DNA of 19,440 bases from positions 1 through 19,440 of the forward strand of contig NZ_CAJUCP010000014.1 in the NCBI RefSeq assembly GCF_910585425.1. Direction: 5' to 3'. The notes beneath the pieces are model-generated. The model was not told where the DNA came from, did no database searches, and saw only the letters and a program-made list of their open reading frames with translations. A program made the translations under genes and the position numbers. How positions within the stretch are numbered: position 1 is the stretch's first letter; each line of letters opens with the position of its first letter. This document shows positions 1 to 8,586 of the stretch, piece after piece. The stretch comes from an uncultured Acetatifactor sp. GTDB taxonomy: Bacteria > Bacillota > Clostridia > Lachnospirales > Lachnospiraceae.

Positions 1-81
1 ATCTGGTTTACTGGCCATATAACCTTACCGACCCATTTGCTGACTAACACCAAAACTTAACATTATAATAATGAGGGAAAT

Positions 82-1302
82 ATGTTAAAAGTATCAGTTA
101 TTGTTCCAGTGTTTAATGCAGAAAAATATATTGGAAGGTGCTTGGACAGTTTGATAAATCAGACGTTGATGGAAATAGAAATAATATGTGTTGATGACTG
201 TTCTGTAGATCAAAGTTTGAATATATTGCACCAATATGAAAAAGATGATAAAAGAGTAAAAGTATATATGTCAAAAGAAAATAATGGAGCTGCAGTATCC
301 AGAAATATTGGGATGCGATATGCACAAGGCGAATATATACAGTTTGTTGACGCAGATGATTATATTGAACTTTATGCACTGGAACGATTGTATAAAAGAG
401 CTAAAGCAAACAAGAGTGATATGTGTTTTATGGGAATGCAAATTCATCAGGGAAATAGGTCTAATAAAGTACATCGTGGAATAGAAAATACATATGATTC
501 GATATATGATGGAAAAGAAATTTTAGGATTATTTATAAAAAATGAGGATTTCTTTTTGTATTCTTGCTCAGTTTTCTACAATAGACATTTTTTGGATAGA
601 CATGAGATGGTATATAAGAAAATTACGATAGGGGAGGGAGGAGATTTTATTCTTCGGGCGCTCTTTCAGGCAAGTACAGTATTGGTTGAGAAAGAAAAGT
701 ATTATCACTATTGTTTAAATAATCAATCGGTTACCCATAATCAAAGGGAAAGGATAGAATCATTATTAGGACAAATCTATCAATATATTGATATGTTTAG
801 GTTAATGTCGGTAGAGCATGATTCAGATGTTCTTGATGAATATCTGGAAAAACAATATAATAAAATTAGAGGGGGTATTAATATCCTGTCTAAAGAAGAA
901 GTAGATTATATTGAAAGTAAACTGGAGGATAAATTTTCAAAATCCATTTTTCGTATGTTTACTGCAAAACATTCATATATTTCAGAATTTCGTAATCAGG
1001 AATTAGAACTGATTGAAAAAGCATCTAAAATAGTAATTTATGGAGCTGGATATGCATCTTGCGATGTTATTGAATTATTAAACAAGCATCAGATAGAAAT
1101 TTTTGGATTTGTTGTATCAAGTGGCGAGAAAGCGCCTTGTTCATTATATGGACATCATGTTTTCATTATCGAGCAGTTGAAGCAATATTGCAAGGAACTT
1201 TTGGTAGTTGTGGCTACAAATAAGAAGCATCATGCTCAAATAAGGGAAAATTTGGAAAGGTATGGCTTTGAAAAGGTTCTTTACTTAAATATAAAAATGT
1301 AG
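82..1302 (+). CDS. GT2 glycosyltransferase with C-terminal Rossmann-like module
   Basis: Predicted cytoplasmic or membrane-associated sugar transferase of family GT2 (GT-A fold), using a nucleotide-diphospho-sugar to extend a glycan. Residues 3-10 (KVSVIVPV) and the VDDCSVDQS stretch near 38-46 form the nucleotide-binding half. VDADD at 89-93 is the metal-binding DXD-type motif. IGEGGDF near 183-189 sits where the GT2 catalytic base region is expected. Residues about 312-404 form a second domain beginning IVIYGAG (317-323), a dinucleotide-binding-like loop. This domain recurs in five other proteins of the window, but here the usual DNN after the second strand is replaced by VSS. The start is ATG 82 with GAGGG at 73-77 close upstream. 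It is the first of six same-strand, A+T-rich transferase genes; donor and acceptor cannot be read from sequence. Confidence 0.9.
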   Translation: MLKVSVIVPVFNAEKYIGRCLDSLINQTLMEIEIICVDDCSVDQSLNILHQYEKDDKRVKVYMSKENNGAAVSRNIGMRYAQGEYIQFVDADDYIELYALERLYKRAKANKSDMCFMGMQIHQGNRSNKVHRGIENTYDSIYDGKEILGLFIKNEDFFLYSCSVFYNRHFLDRHEMVYKKITIGEGGDFILRALFQASTVLVEKEKYYHYCLNNQSVTHNQRERIESLLGQIYQYIDMFRLMSVEHDSDVLDEYLEKQYNKIRGGINILSKEEVDYIESKLEDKFSKSIFRMFTAKHSYISEFRNQELELIEKASKIVIYGAGYASCDVIELLNKHQIEIFGFVVSSGEKAPCSLYGHHVFIIEQLKQYCKELLVVVATNKKHHAQIRENLERYGFEKVLYLNIKM

Positions 1303-1392
1303 AGAAATCTGACTAATATAGTATGGATTAAATCAGGTGGACATAGAATAATTTGTTAGAAATTCCTATAAAAAGTGATAAAGGGTGAAAAT

Positions 1393-2565
1393 ATGTTAAT
1401 TAGTATTGTAATGCCCGTATATAATAATGAAAGATATTTTCCGTTAGCAGTTAAAAGTATTATAGAGCAGGAGTATAAAGATTTTGAATTAATCATTATT
1501 GATGATGGTTCAACAGATAGGACTGCGATAATTGCTGATGAAATTGCGGCGACAGATAGTCGAATACGAGTAATACATCAAAGCAATCAGTGGGTCTATG
1601 CAAGTTTTAACAGGGGAATTGAGGCGGCAAAAGGGGAGTATATATATATTGTGAATTCAGATGACAGACTAAGACCCGGGTGTCTGGGGTTAATGGCTCA
1701 AAAAGCTAAGATTTATAAGCCGGATATAATTTGGACGAAAGTTCTGATACATAGATGCGATGCGAATCAATGCATTACAGCATATGATATAGCTAAGGGG
1801 AATGGAAAAGTAAAAGAAGATTTTTTTTGCCCTAATAAAAAGGCAGTGCGAGATAATTGGCCATATTTTTTTGCTTCTTATTTAGCCCAAAATCAAGCTA
1901 ATCTGTATCGAAGCAAAGTGATGAAGAAACATAAGTTTAGAAATGATGTCTATGGTGCAGATACATTATTTAATATTAGTATTGCTTCAGATATAGAATC
2001 TGCATTAGTTATGAAGGAGCCGGTATATGATCACCTTATTTATAGTGAATTAGAAATGAATGTTTCAGCGGGTAAATTTTATCCGTATGAACATGATATG
2101 TTTAATCAAATATATCAGGGGTATAAGACTATATTCACACGCTGGGAACTTCCTGCAGAAAATTACCAGCATGTATTGGTGAAAAAACGGATGAAACAGG
2201 TGACAAGGGAAATTCACTCTTTATTTTATGAAAATTGCAAGATGACCACAGAGGAAAAATTATATTATATATTGCATACAATCCCGGATAAGACGGTTGT
2301 AAATTGTGCTAAATCAGAAAATTGTGAAGAAGAACTAGAAAGTCGCATTTTATCAGGAATTCGAGAACTTTTTTGCAGAGAGTACATTGAAGAAAACAGT
2401 GAAATGTACTTTGTGTATGAATTGTTGGATTCTTTGCTTCGATACGAAAAAGATGAGAATGATTATAAAAAAATAGAATCTGCCATATGGAATTTAAAGA
2501 ATCCTGCACATATAGGTAAATGTTTTTATGAGAAATTGGCTTGTACCAGAGGGCGGAAGGAATAA
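1393..2565 (+). CDS. GT2 glycosyltransferase
   Basis: Family GT2 glycosyltransferase of about 390 residues. The N-terminus LISIVMPVYNNE, the IIIDDGSTDRT stretch (34-44) and NSDD at 88-91 are the classic GT-A nucleotide and metal sites, with the first Asp of DXD replaced by Asn. I chose ATG 1393 because AAGGGTG (1381-1387) lies 5 bases ahead; an in-frame GTG at 1375 would add six unsupported residues. The C-terminal 200 residues are charged and helical-looking and lack the FGAG module present in neighbouring GT2s. An uninterrupted run of eight T lies at 1821-1828 inside the coding region, a possible slippage site. The gene lies 90 bases after the first GT2 and 21 bases before the next gene, so co-transcription is likely. 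Sugar specificity is unknown. Confidence 0.88.
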   Translation: MLISIVMPVYNNERYFPLAVKSIIEQEYKDFELIIIDDGSTDRTAIIADEIAATDSRIRVIHQSNQWVYASFNRGIEAAKGEYIYIVNSDDRLRPGCLGLMAQKAKIYKPDIIWTKVLIHRCDANQCITAYDIAKGNGKVKEDFFCPNKKAVRDNWPYFFASYLAQNQANLYRSKVMKKHKFRNDVYGADTLFNISIASDIESALVMKEPVYDHLIYSELEMNVSAGKFYPYEHDMFNQIYQGYKTIFTRWELPAENYQHVLVKKRMKQVTREIHSLFYENCKMTTEEKLYYILHTIPDKTVVNCAKSENCEEELESRILSGIRELFCREYIEENSEMYFVYELLDSLLRYEKDENDYKKIESAIWNLKNPAHIGKCFYEKLACTRGRKE

Positions 2566-2586
2566 AGGGTAAAGGATACTTTAAAA

Positions 2587-3852
2587 ATGAAAAAAGTGTT
2601 GTGGTTATGCAATATTGTGCTTCCGGATTTTAACGAGGAATTTTCAATAAAGAAAAATAATTTTGGCGGATGGATGACGGGCATGTTGCATGAGATGGAA
2701 AAAATAGGAGATATAGATATCTCTTTATGCTTTCCAATCAGGGATAAAAATCGTTTGAAGGACAGTCATTGTAATGGACATGCATATTATTCTTTCTTGT
2801 GTGACATGGCTGCAGAAAGCTACGATATTGAAACAATCAAGACATTTGAGCGAATTTTGGATGAAAGTAAACCAGAGATTATACATATATGGGGGACTGA
2901 ATACCCACATACCATGGCAATGCTGCTGGCATGTAAAAACAAAGGGATGATTGAAAGAGCTGTTATAAATATACAAGGATTGGTATCGGCGTGCGCCAAG
3001 CATTATTTATCGGGTATACCAGAGAAAGACAGGATATTAAAATATCCAGATACAACCAGCATCAAAGAGAATATGATGGATTTCTTAAAACACGGAAAAT
3101 GTGAATTGGAAAGTATAAAAATGGCCAGACATGTGATAGGCCGGACGGATTGGGACAAGGCGAATGTAAAGGTGATAAATCCCCAAATTTGCTATCATTT
3201 TTGTAATGAAATATTACGAGATTCTTTTTATAATAATACAGGGAAATGGAAATATGAAAAGTGTCAGAAACACAGCATTTTTGTGAGTCAGGCTTCCTAT
3301 CCTATCAAAGGGTTTCATTATTTCGTGGAGGCGTTACCTGCTATTGTTAGACAATATCCTGATGTACATGTATATGTGGCGGGAGTGGATATTTTTGCTC
3401 AGAAAGTTCAAAACGCATATGCACATTATCTTGAAAAGCTGATTAAAAGATTAGATTTGTCACAATATTTGTCTTTTTTAGGTAATTTAAGTGAAGAACA
3501 AATGATTCAGCAATATATTAAAGCAAATGTGTTTGTATCGGCATCCACAGTAGAAAATGAATCTAATTCTTTAAGTGAAGCAAGAATAATAGGAGTTCCC
3601 TCAATAGCCTCTTTTGTTGGAGGAGCTTATGAAAGGGTAATGCATGGCATTGACGGATATCTATATCCTCATGATGATTCGGCTTTATTGGCATATTACG
3701 TAGGTGAGCTTTTTGATAACAAAAATAATATCTGTGAATGTTTTTCTATTAATTCAATCAAAAAAATGATAAAAGTTGTTGATTGTGAAAAAAATGCAGC
3801 TAGAAATATAGCAATATATGAAGAGATTTTAGATGGATGTAATGGAGAATAG
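2587..3852 (+). CDS. GT4-like glycosyltransferase (GT-B fold)
   Basis: Glycosyltransferase of 421 residues with a GT-B fold and a family-4-like C-terminal half. From about 228 on, the order is standard: SQASYPIKGFHYFVEAL (donor-domain start with the conserved KG), VHVYVAGVD (strand), YLSFLGNLSEEQM, and the ENESNSLSE motif at 323-331. That motif is the EX7E signature whose two Glu residues contact the donor. GVPSIAS...GG...G.DGYLYP then follows, as in GT4 proteins. The N-terminal half (1-220) contains IHIWGTEYPHTMAML, resembling the acceptor-domain histidine loop. The start ATG 2587 is preceded by AAAGGA at 2571-2576 and follows the previous stop by 21 bases, indicating one operon. Donor and acceptor are not predictable. 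Confidence 0.88.
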   Translation: MKKVLWLCNIVLPDFNEEFSIKKNNFGGWMTGMLHEMEKIGDIDISLCFPIRDKNRLKDSHCNGHAYYSFLCDMAAESYDIETIKTFERILDESKPEIIHIWGTEYPHTMAMLLACKNKGMIERAVINIQGLVSACAKHYLSGIPEKDRILKYPDTTSIKENMMDFLKHGKCELESIKMARHVIGRTDWDKANVKVINPQICYHFCNEILRDSFYNNTGKWKYEKCQKHSIFVSQASYPIKGFHYFVEALPAIVRQYPDVHVYVAGVDIFAQKVQNAYAHYLEKLIKRLDLSQYLSFLGNLSEEQMIQQYIKANVFVSASTVENESNSLSEARIIGVPSIASFVGGAYERVMHGIDGYLYPHDDSALLAYYVGELFDNKNNICECFSINSIKKMIKVVDCEKNAARNIAIYEEILDGCNGE

Positions 3853-3910
3853 AGTCGATTATTTCTCAAGTGCTCAATCATTATGTGCAAAGTAGGTGGA
3901 TAGTATAAAG

Positions 3911-5299
3911 ATGCAAACGGACAGGAAAAGCATTATTGTTTTTGGAGCGGGAAAAACGGCAATAAAGCAATATGAATGGGCGGCATTTGCAGGATACCAG
4001 GTGTTATTTTATGTGGACAATGATTCCGCTAAATGGGGGAAGGCTATAGGCAGCCTTTTGGTTTATTCTCCAGCAATATTAAATGAATATAACTGTACCA
4101 TTGTGTTTCAGGATTTATATGGAAAAGAAATTGAGAGCCAACTGGAGGAAATGTCATATAGAGGACGTAAAATAAGCTTTTCCCAATTGAAAAAGGAGGC
4201 TGTTTGCAGAAGTAATTTTGACATTGAGTTACCGAAAGTACAGATTAAAAAAGAAACATGTTTTGTCTTTGACACATATTTTTCTGTGCCGAGTTGGGGA
4301 GGAACAGAGAGATGGAGTTGTATGGTAGCCAAAGGGCTTTCCGATTTAGGTGTAAGGACATGCCTTATATGTGGAGAAAATAGTCGATTTGATGAATTCT
4401 CAGATTGCTGTTTGCATTTTCCTGAAGAAAATGAGATAGAGATGATAAAAAAAATAGCGGCAAAAATAGTTGAATATTTGCCGTGTGTATTTGTATCCCG
4501 TGCCTCAATTGCGTTGTATGCAGCCCGTATCATAAAATCCATATTTCCGAATCAGATACGGTTAATCGCAGTTGCGCATGGAGATGAAGAAGGGATATAC
4601 AATATACTAAGTTACTGGTCAGATCGGATTGATAAGATAATATGTATCAGCAAAAGGATTTATAATAAATTTCAGAAACAATATGGATTGGGAGAAGATA
4701 CTTTACTATACAGACCAAACCCGATACAGGTTTCTCCAATATTCAGCAGAAAAAAGATTAGTACGGAGTCAGTAAAAATCGGATTTGCTGCTAGATTGAG
4801 CAAAGAGGCAAAGCGAACATATTTGTTGCCTGAAATAATTGAAGGATGCATGAAAAAAAAACTAAATGTTGAGTTCAATATTGCTGGTGAAGGAGAATGT
4901 TTAGACCAGCTTTTGGCATATGTGACAGACAGGCATTTAGAAAGTAGGGTTCACGTTTTGGGGTGGGTAGCACCTAGGGATATGGATGACTTTTGGAGAA
5001 GACAGGATATTTATCTTAATATTTCTGATCATGAGGGAATGAGTCTTGCTATGTTGGAGGCTATGTCTCAAGGGGCAATTCCTGTTGTTACGAATGTGAG
5101 CGGGGTAGCTGATTTGATAGAAGACGGCAAGAATGGTTTTGTTGTGCCGATTGGAAATTGGATGGATGTTGTAGATAAAATAGAATTTATATGTAAAAAT
5201 AGAGAATGTGTAGAAAAGGTACGTGATTATAACAGAAATTTAATTGAAGAAAAGTGTAATTTGCATGATTATGTAAAGTGGATGCTGGAAACATTATGA
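3911..5299 (+). CDS. GT4 glycosyltransferase with N-terminal Rossmann-like module
   Basis: Two-domain protein of about 462 residues. The first ~95 residues are the locus's recurring small Rossmann-like module: IIVFGAGKT, then FYVDNDSAKWG, then a YSP turn. The rest is a GT-B/GT4 transferase. GGTERW (about 130-135) is the usual acceptor-domain glycine loop, VAHGDEEG follows, IGFAARLSKEAK starts the donor domain, and EGMSLAMLE (about 375-383) is the EX7E donor-binding motif, followed by GAIPVVTNVSGVADLI. Domain order is reversed relative to the GT2 neighbours, which carry the module C-terminally. I prefer ATG 3911, with AGGTGGA at 3894-3900 upstream; GTG 3896 would add five residues. A run of nine A at 4853-4861 (the KKK of CMKKKLN) could slip. 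It probably belongs to the same transcription unit as the preceding gene, 58 bases upstream. Confidence 0.88.
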   Translation: MQTDRKSIIVFGAGKTAIKQYEWAAFAGYQVLFYVDNDSAKWGKAIGSLLVYSPAILNEYNCTIVFQDLYGKEIESQLEEMSYRGRKISFSQLKKEAVCRSNFDIELPKVQIKKETCFVFDTYFSVPSWGGTERWSCMVAKGLSDLGVRTCLICGENSRFDEFSDCCLHFPEENEIEMIKKIAAKIVEYLPCVFVSRASIALYAARIIKSIFPNQIRLIAVAHGDEEGIYNILSYWSDRIDKIICISKRIYNKFQKQYGLGEDTLLYRPNPIQVSPIFSRKKISTESVKIGFAARLSKEAKRTYLLPEIIEGCMKKKLNVEFNIAGEGECLDQLLAYVTDRHLESRVHVLGWVAPRDMDDFWRRQDIYLNISDHEGMSLAMLEAMSQGAIPVVTNVSGVADLIEDGKNGFVVPIGNWMDVVDKIEFICKNRECVEKVRDYNRNLIEEKCNLHDYVKWMLETL

Positions 5300-5413
5300 A
5301 AACTATGTATTGAATCAATATATTGAGACTATGAAAAACGGTAAGATTTGGATATGGTTAAAACAGATTTCTGCTATTTGATTTAATAAATCTGGATGGA
5401 TATGGGGTAAAGT

Positions 5414-6751
5414 ATGGATTTCAAAATATCAATTATATTACCTTCACTTAATGTGGTAGATTATATCAGCGAGTGTATAGAGAGTGTTTTGGCACAAACT
5501 CTGAGCGAAATAGAAATAATATGCGTTGATGCTTTTTCAAGTGATGGTACATACGAAACTCTTGAGAAATATGCTAAACAGGATAATCGAATAAAATTAT
5601 TGCATAGCGAAAAGAAAAGTTATGGTAAGCAAGTGAATATGGGGGTGAGTATAGCTGAAGGTAAATATATTGCAATTGTAGAAACCGATGATTTTGTATC
5701 AAACAAAATGTACGAGGATCTCTATCATTTAGCGGAAGCGAATGATGCTGACTATGCAAAAGCAAATTATGACTCGTTTATAACTCTCAAAAGTGGTAGT
5801 CGATTATATACCCAGCATAATTTGTTTTATAAAAAAGACGAATTATATGAAAATGTGTTGAAACCGGGCGATAAATTGGAAATATTTAAATATGATACTG
5901 CGATATGGAAAGGAATCTATAACCGTAGTTTTTTGCAAAAAAACAATATAGTTTTCAATGAAACGTCGGGTGCTGCTTTTCAAGATATAGGGTTTATGCT
6001 TCATGTATTATGTAAAGCTCAAAGAGCCGTTTATACAAAAGAGTCTTTTTATCGTTATCGTATGGACAGAGAGGAGTCTTCATCGAACAATTTAAATGGA
6101 TTAAAGTATGCATATCAAGAATTTAAAAGATTATACAGTATAGAGCTTTTGGGGCGAAACATCAAAGATAAAAATCTACAGGGAATTTATGGGCGTATGG
6201 GGGTTGCCTTTTTAGACGAAATAGATAAATTGCTAAAGTATTATGGTAATTTAAAGAGGACATGGGCAAAAGAAATAGAAAAGTATTATGAGTGGTTTTG
6301 CGATGAACTTAAGGGAGCAATGGCTCAAGGAGTATTAACCCAAAACTGTTATACTGAAAATGAGTGGTTTAAACTTAGATTATTGTTGCATTCTTTTTCT
6401 GGATACGCAGATTATATGTTTGTACAGAATCAGATATTCGCAGAATCAGAAATTGACTTTTTACAAGGAATTGCACATAAAAAAATTATTATTTTTGGTA
6501 GCGGTTTATTGGGAAAACGGGCATATGAAAGGCTTTGTCGGAAGAATATTGAGATAGTGGCCTTTTGTGACAATAATAGCAGTATATGGGGAAATAGGAT
6601 TGGGGATATTGAAGTCAAGTCGCCAATGGAATGCATCAAAGGTTATGGTAATGCGCATTATTTGATTGCATGTAAAGAAGGCAATGTTGCAATTCTTAAT
6701 CAGCTATTAGATTCCGGTATAGAAAAAGAAAATATTCAAATTTTTTGCTAA
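5414..6751 (+). CDS. GT2 glycosyltransferase with C-terminal Rossmann-like module (paralogue A)
   Basis: GT2 glycosyltransferase, 445 residues. The N-terminal KISIILPSLN and ICVDAFSSDGT build the nucleotide site. The metal motif is ETDD (90-93), with Glu where DXD usually begins. NETSGAAFQDIGF (182-194) is the likely acceptor and base region, since the Asp fits the catalytic-base ED/D motif of GT2. A helical middle precedes the Rossmann-like module from about 355: IIIFGSG (358-364), FCDNNSSIWG (384-393) and VKSP. The next gene shares ETDD, SEKKSYG and the NET-GAAFQDIG block, so the pair are tandem paralogues. The start ATG 5414 has only GGGG (5404-5407) as a weak site. A 114-base gap separates it from the previous gene, with no convincing terminator or promoter. 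Confidence 0.88.
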   Translation: MDFKISIILPSLNVVDYISECIESVLAQTLSEIEIICVDAFSSDGTYETLEKYAKQDNRIKLLHSEKKSYGKQVNMGVSIAEGKYIAIVETDDFVSNKMYEDLYHLAEANDADYAKANYDSFITLKSGSRLYTQHNLFYKKDELYENVLKPGDKLEIFKYDTAIWKGIYNRSFLQKNNIVFNETSGAAFQDIGFMLHVLCKAQRAVYTKESFYRYRMDREESSSNNLNGLKYAYQEFKRLYSIELLGRNIKDKNLQGIYGRMGVAFLDEIDKLLKYYGNLKRTWAKEIEKYYEWFCDELKGAMAQGVLTQNCYTENEWFKLRLLLHSFSGYADYMFVQNQIFAESEIDFLQGIAHKKIIIFGSGLLGKRAYERLCRKNIEIVAFCDNNSSIWGNRIGDIEVKSPMECIKGYGNAHYLIACKEGNVAILNQLLDSGIEKENIQIFC

Positions 6752-6765
6752 TTGCTATTTAATGC

Positions 6766-6772
6766 AGGGAGG
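6766..6772 (+). promoter_or_regulatory. Ribosome binding site deciding a TTG start
   Basis: AGGGAGG ends 5 bases before TTG 6778. It supports the TTG over the in-frame ATG at 6802. Confidence 0.7.
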
Positions 6773-6777
6773 AAATT

Positions 6778-8136
6778 TTGAAAACACAGAAGCGAAATCA
6801 GATGATAAAGGTATCGGTCATTATGCCGTGCCTAAATGCGATAAAGTTCATAAAATCTTGTATGGATAGCGTGATATGCCAGTCATTGTCTGATATAGAA
6901 ATATTGGTCATTGACGCAGGATCCGTGGATGGAACTTTGGAGGTACTGGCAGAGTATGAAAAAAAAGATTCCAGAGTGCATGTGATTCACTCAGAAAAGA
7001 AAAGTTATGGTTATCAGATGAATCAAGGAATTGCCCATGCAACAGGCGAGTATATAGGCATTGTAGAAACAGACGACTTGATACAGGAGGACATGTTTGC
7101 CTTTTTATATGATGAGGCTATTCAGGAAAATGCTGATTATGTAAAGGGAATCAGTGAAGGGTTTTACCAGGGATTGGGGGGACTCGCATGGAGATTTCCG
7201 ATTGTACCTTATCATAACTTGGAGGATAAATGTGTTGTTATTCCAAAAGAGTCACCAAAATTATCTTTATATGATAATTTCTTATGGAATGGAATATATC
7301 GTAGTGAATTTATGCAAACAATCGTATTTAACGAAACAGCAGGCGCTGCTTTTCAGGATATAGGAGCACTGTTTCAGATAGTGTGTAGTGCAAAGAAAGG
7401 TGTTTATATTAATCATTTAGTCTATAATTATAGGCAGGATAATTCAAGCGCTTCCTCTTACAATAAAAAGAGTTTTTCCTATGTAGCAGTTGAATACCAA
7501 TACATAGAGCAGTTTGTTAGAAAATTGTCTTCAGAATGGGAGCAAGTATATTTTCTAAAAATGGCATCACATAGTATAGATCGTTTACGGTTTATGGCTG
7601 CTTCCGGAGAGTACTGGGAAGAGTCAAAGATGGGTATAGATGAGTTATGTGAGAAATTAAGTTATGCAATAAAACATAGAATAATTAATGCAGAGAATTG
7701 CCCTGAGTTAGATAATGTACAGATGTTTACAGAAAATCCATATTCAAGTTTTTTGGTATTCCGGGATGAGTTTCGGACAAAATTTCAGAAGTTAAATAGT
7801 ATATTAGAAAGTATAAGAGGACATAATGTATATATTTTTGGTGCAGGAAGAAATGGCACATTTTTCCGTATGTGTCTTGCATTAACAGGGATAGAAGTAC
7901 TGGCATATTGTGATAATAATGAGAAAAAAAGGAATGAACAAGGCCTAGATATTTCAATAATAACTCCAGAAAGCGCAGTTATGAATGAACCAAATGCATA
8001 TTATGTTGTTGCAGTTCAAAAGTATATTCGAGAGATAAAAGAGCAGTTGGTTGGTTTGGGCGTGGACGAGACGCATATTATTCCTTATGATATAGGACTA
8101 GATATTCATTTATTAAAAGAACTGATAAAGAAATAG
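6778..8136 (+). CDS. GT2 glycosyltransferase with C-terminal Rossmann-like module (paralogue B)
   Basis: Paralogue of the gene immediately upstream, 452 residues. GT2 core: KVSVIMPCLN (11-20), VIDAGSVDGT (44-53), ETDD (97-100) and NETAGAAFQDIG (185-196). The C-terminal module starts VYIFGAG (351-357) and continues with YCDNNEKKRNEQG and ITPESA; the Trp-Gly of other copies is missing here. The start codon is TTG 6778, chosen because a strong AGGGAGG (6766-6772) lies 5 bases upstream. The next ATG (6802, MIKVSV) has no site of its own. The gap to paralogue A is 26 bases, consistent with one transcript. Its 3' end is the last gene of the A+T-rich block; a 450-base non-coding stretch follows. Expected to add a sugar to a carrier- or protein-linked acceptor; donor unknown. 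Confidence 0.88.
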   Translation: MKTQKRNQMIKVSVIMPCLNAIKFIKSCMDSVICQSLSDIEILVIDAGSVDGTLEVLAEYEKKDSRVHVIHSEKKSYGYQMNQGIAHATGEYIGIVETDDLIQEDMFAFLYDEAIQENADYVKGISEGFYQGLGGLAWRFPIVPYHNLEDKCVVIPKESPKLSLYDNFLWNGIYRSEFMQTIVFNETAGAAFQDIGALFQIVCSAKKGVYINHLVYNYRQDNSSASSYNKKSFSYVAVEYQYIEQFVRKLSSEWEQVYFLKMASHSIDRLRFMAASGEYWEESKMGIDELCEKLSYAIKHRIINAENCPELDNVQMFTENPYSSFLVFRDEFRTKFQKLNSILESIRGHNVYIFGAGRNGTFFRMCLALTGIEVLAYCDNNEKKRNEQGLDISIITPESAVMNEPNAYYVVAVQKYIREIKEQLVGLGVDETHIIPYDIGLDIHLLKELIKK

Positions 8137-8478
8137 CAAATGAGGGAGAGAGTAGTGGCATAGAGAAAAGTTGTATTATGTGGAAATGGTGGACTGCCTT
8201 AATATTTAAAGACGCATTTGAAGCGTGATGGATGTAGGTAAATACTTGAAACTATTTAAGATAATACTAATATTGATTGTGGGCAATGGATTGAAATATC
8301 AGGTACTCTTTTAGCCAAAGGACTCATTGCTAGGAGTGGAAATTCGGATATATATGCTTGTATCCAGAAGATTTGTCAGAGCCTGCAATGAGTCGGATGT
8401 ATGGTGCCAGGCATTGCCTAAAGAGAATGTTTTTGGAGCAGGTTGAGATGTAACAGTGTCTTTATGTTACTTTTTATA

Positions 8479-8502
8479 TGCCAATCTATAATCAGATTGG
8501 CA
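8479..8502. repeat. Perfect 9-base inverted repeat
   Basis: TGCCAATCT (8479-8487) and AGATTGGCA (8494-8502) pair perfectly around a six-base loop. They lie 84 bases before capE. No T-run follows on either strand, so it is not a standard terminator. It may be a leader hairpin or an operator. Confidence 0.6.
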
Positions 8503-8572
8503 AAAATGTACCTTGATAATACTGAGCGAATTCCTACAGATATGGATATATATCATGCCTTAAAGGATTTGG

Positions 8573-8578
8573 AAGGAG
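8573..8578 (+). promoter_or_regulatory. Ribosome binding site of capE
   Basis: AAGGAG lies 8 bases before ATG 8587. It fixes the capE start there rather than at upstream in-frame codons such as ATG 8443. Confidence 0.75.
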
Positions 8579-8586
8579 AAAATAAA

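Larger units (their letters stand above)
8137..8586. other. Intergenic region with inverted repeats and possible relic of a GT4 gene
   Basis: 450 bases without an intact gene. Short readable pieces look like family-4 glycosyltransferase debris. One frame reads FKIILILIVGNGLKYQVLF then a stop (about 8252-8311), resembling the VG-G strand of GT4 donor domains. Another, 8334-8453, reads 39 codons ending in GARHCLKRMFLEQVEM and a stop, resembling a GT4 C-terminal helix. The frames differ and a middle part would be missing, so any such gene is dead. GACTCATTGC (8321-8330) and its complement (8385-8394) form a 10-base stem, nested inside GGCAATG (8282-8288) and CATTGCC (8412-8418). A weak promoter-like TTGAAA (8246) with TAATAT (8268) could serve capE, but such matches are common in A+T-rich DNA. 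Confidence 0.35.

Noticed and set aside
1..60. Possible 3' end of an upstream gene
   Set aside because: Two frames are open at the left edge (stops at 45-47 and 58-60), too short to tell which, if either, is coding.
5364..5394. Inverted repeat CAGATTT / AAATCTG before the ETDD-type GT2
   Set aside because: Only 7 A+T-rich bases with a 17-base loop and no T-run; could easily be chance.
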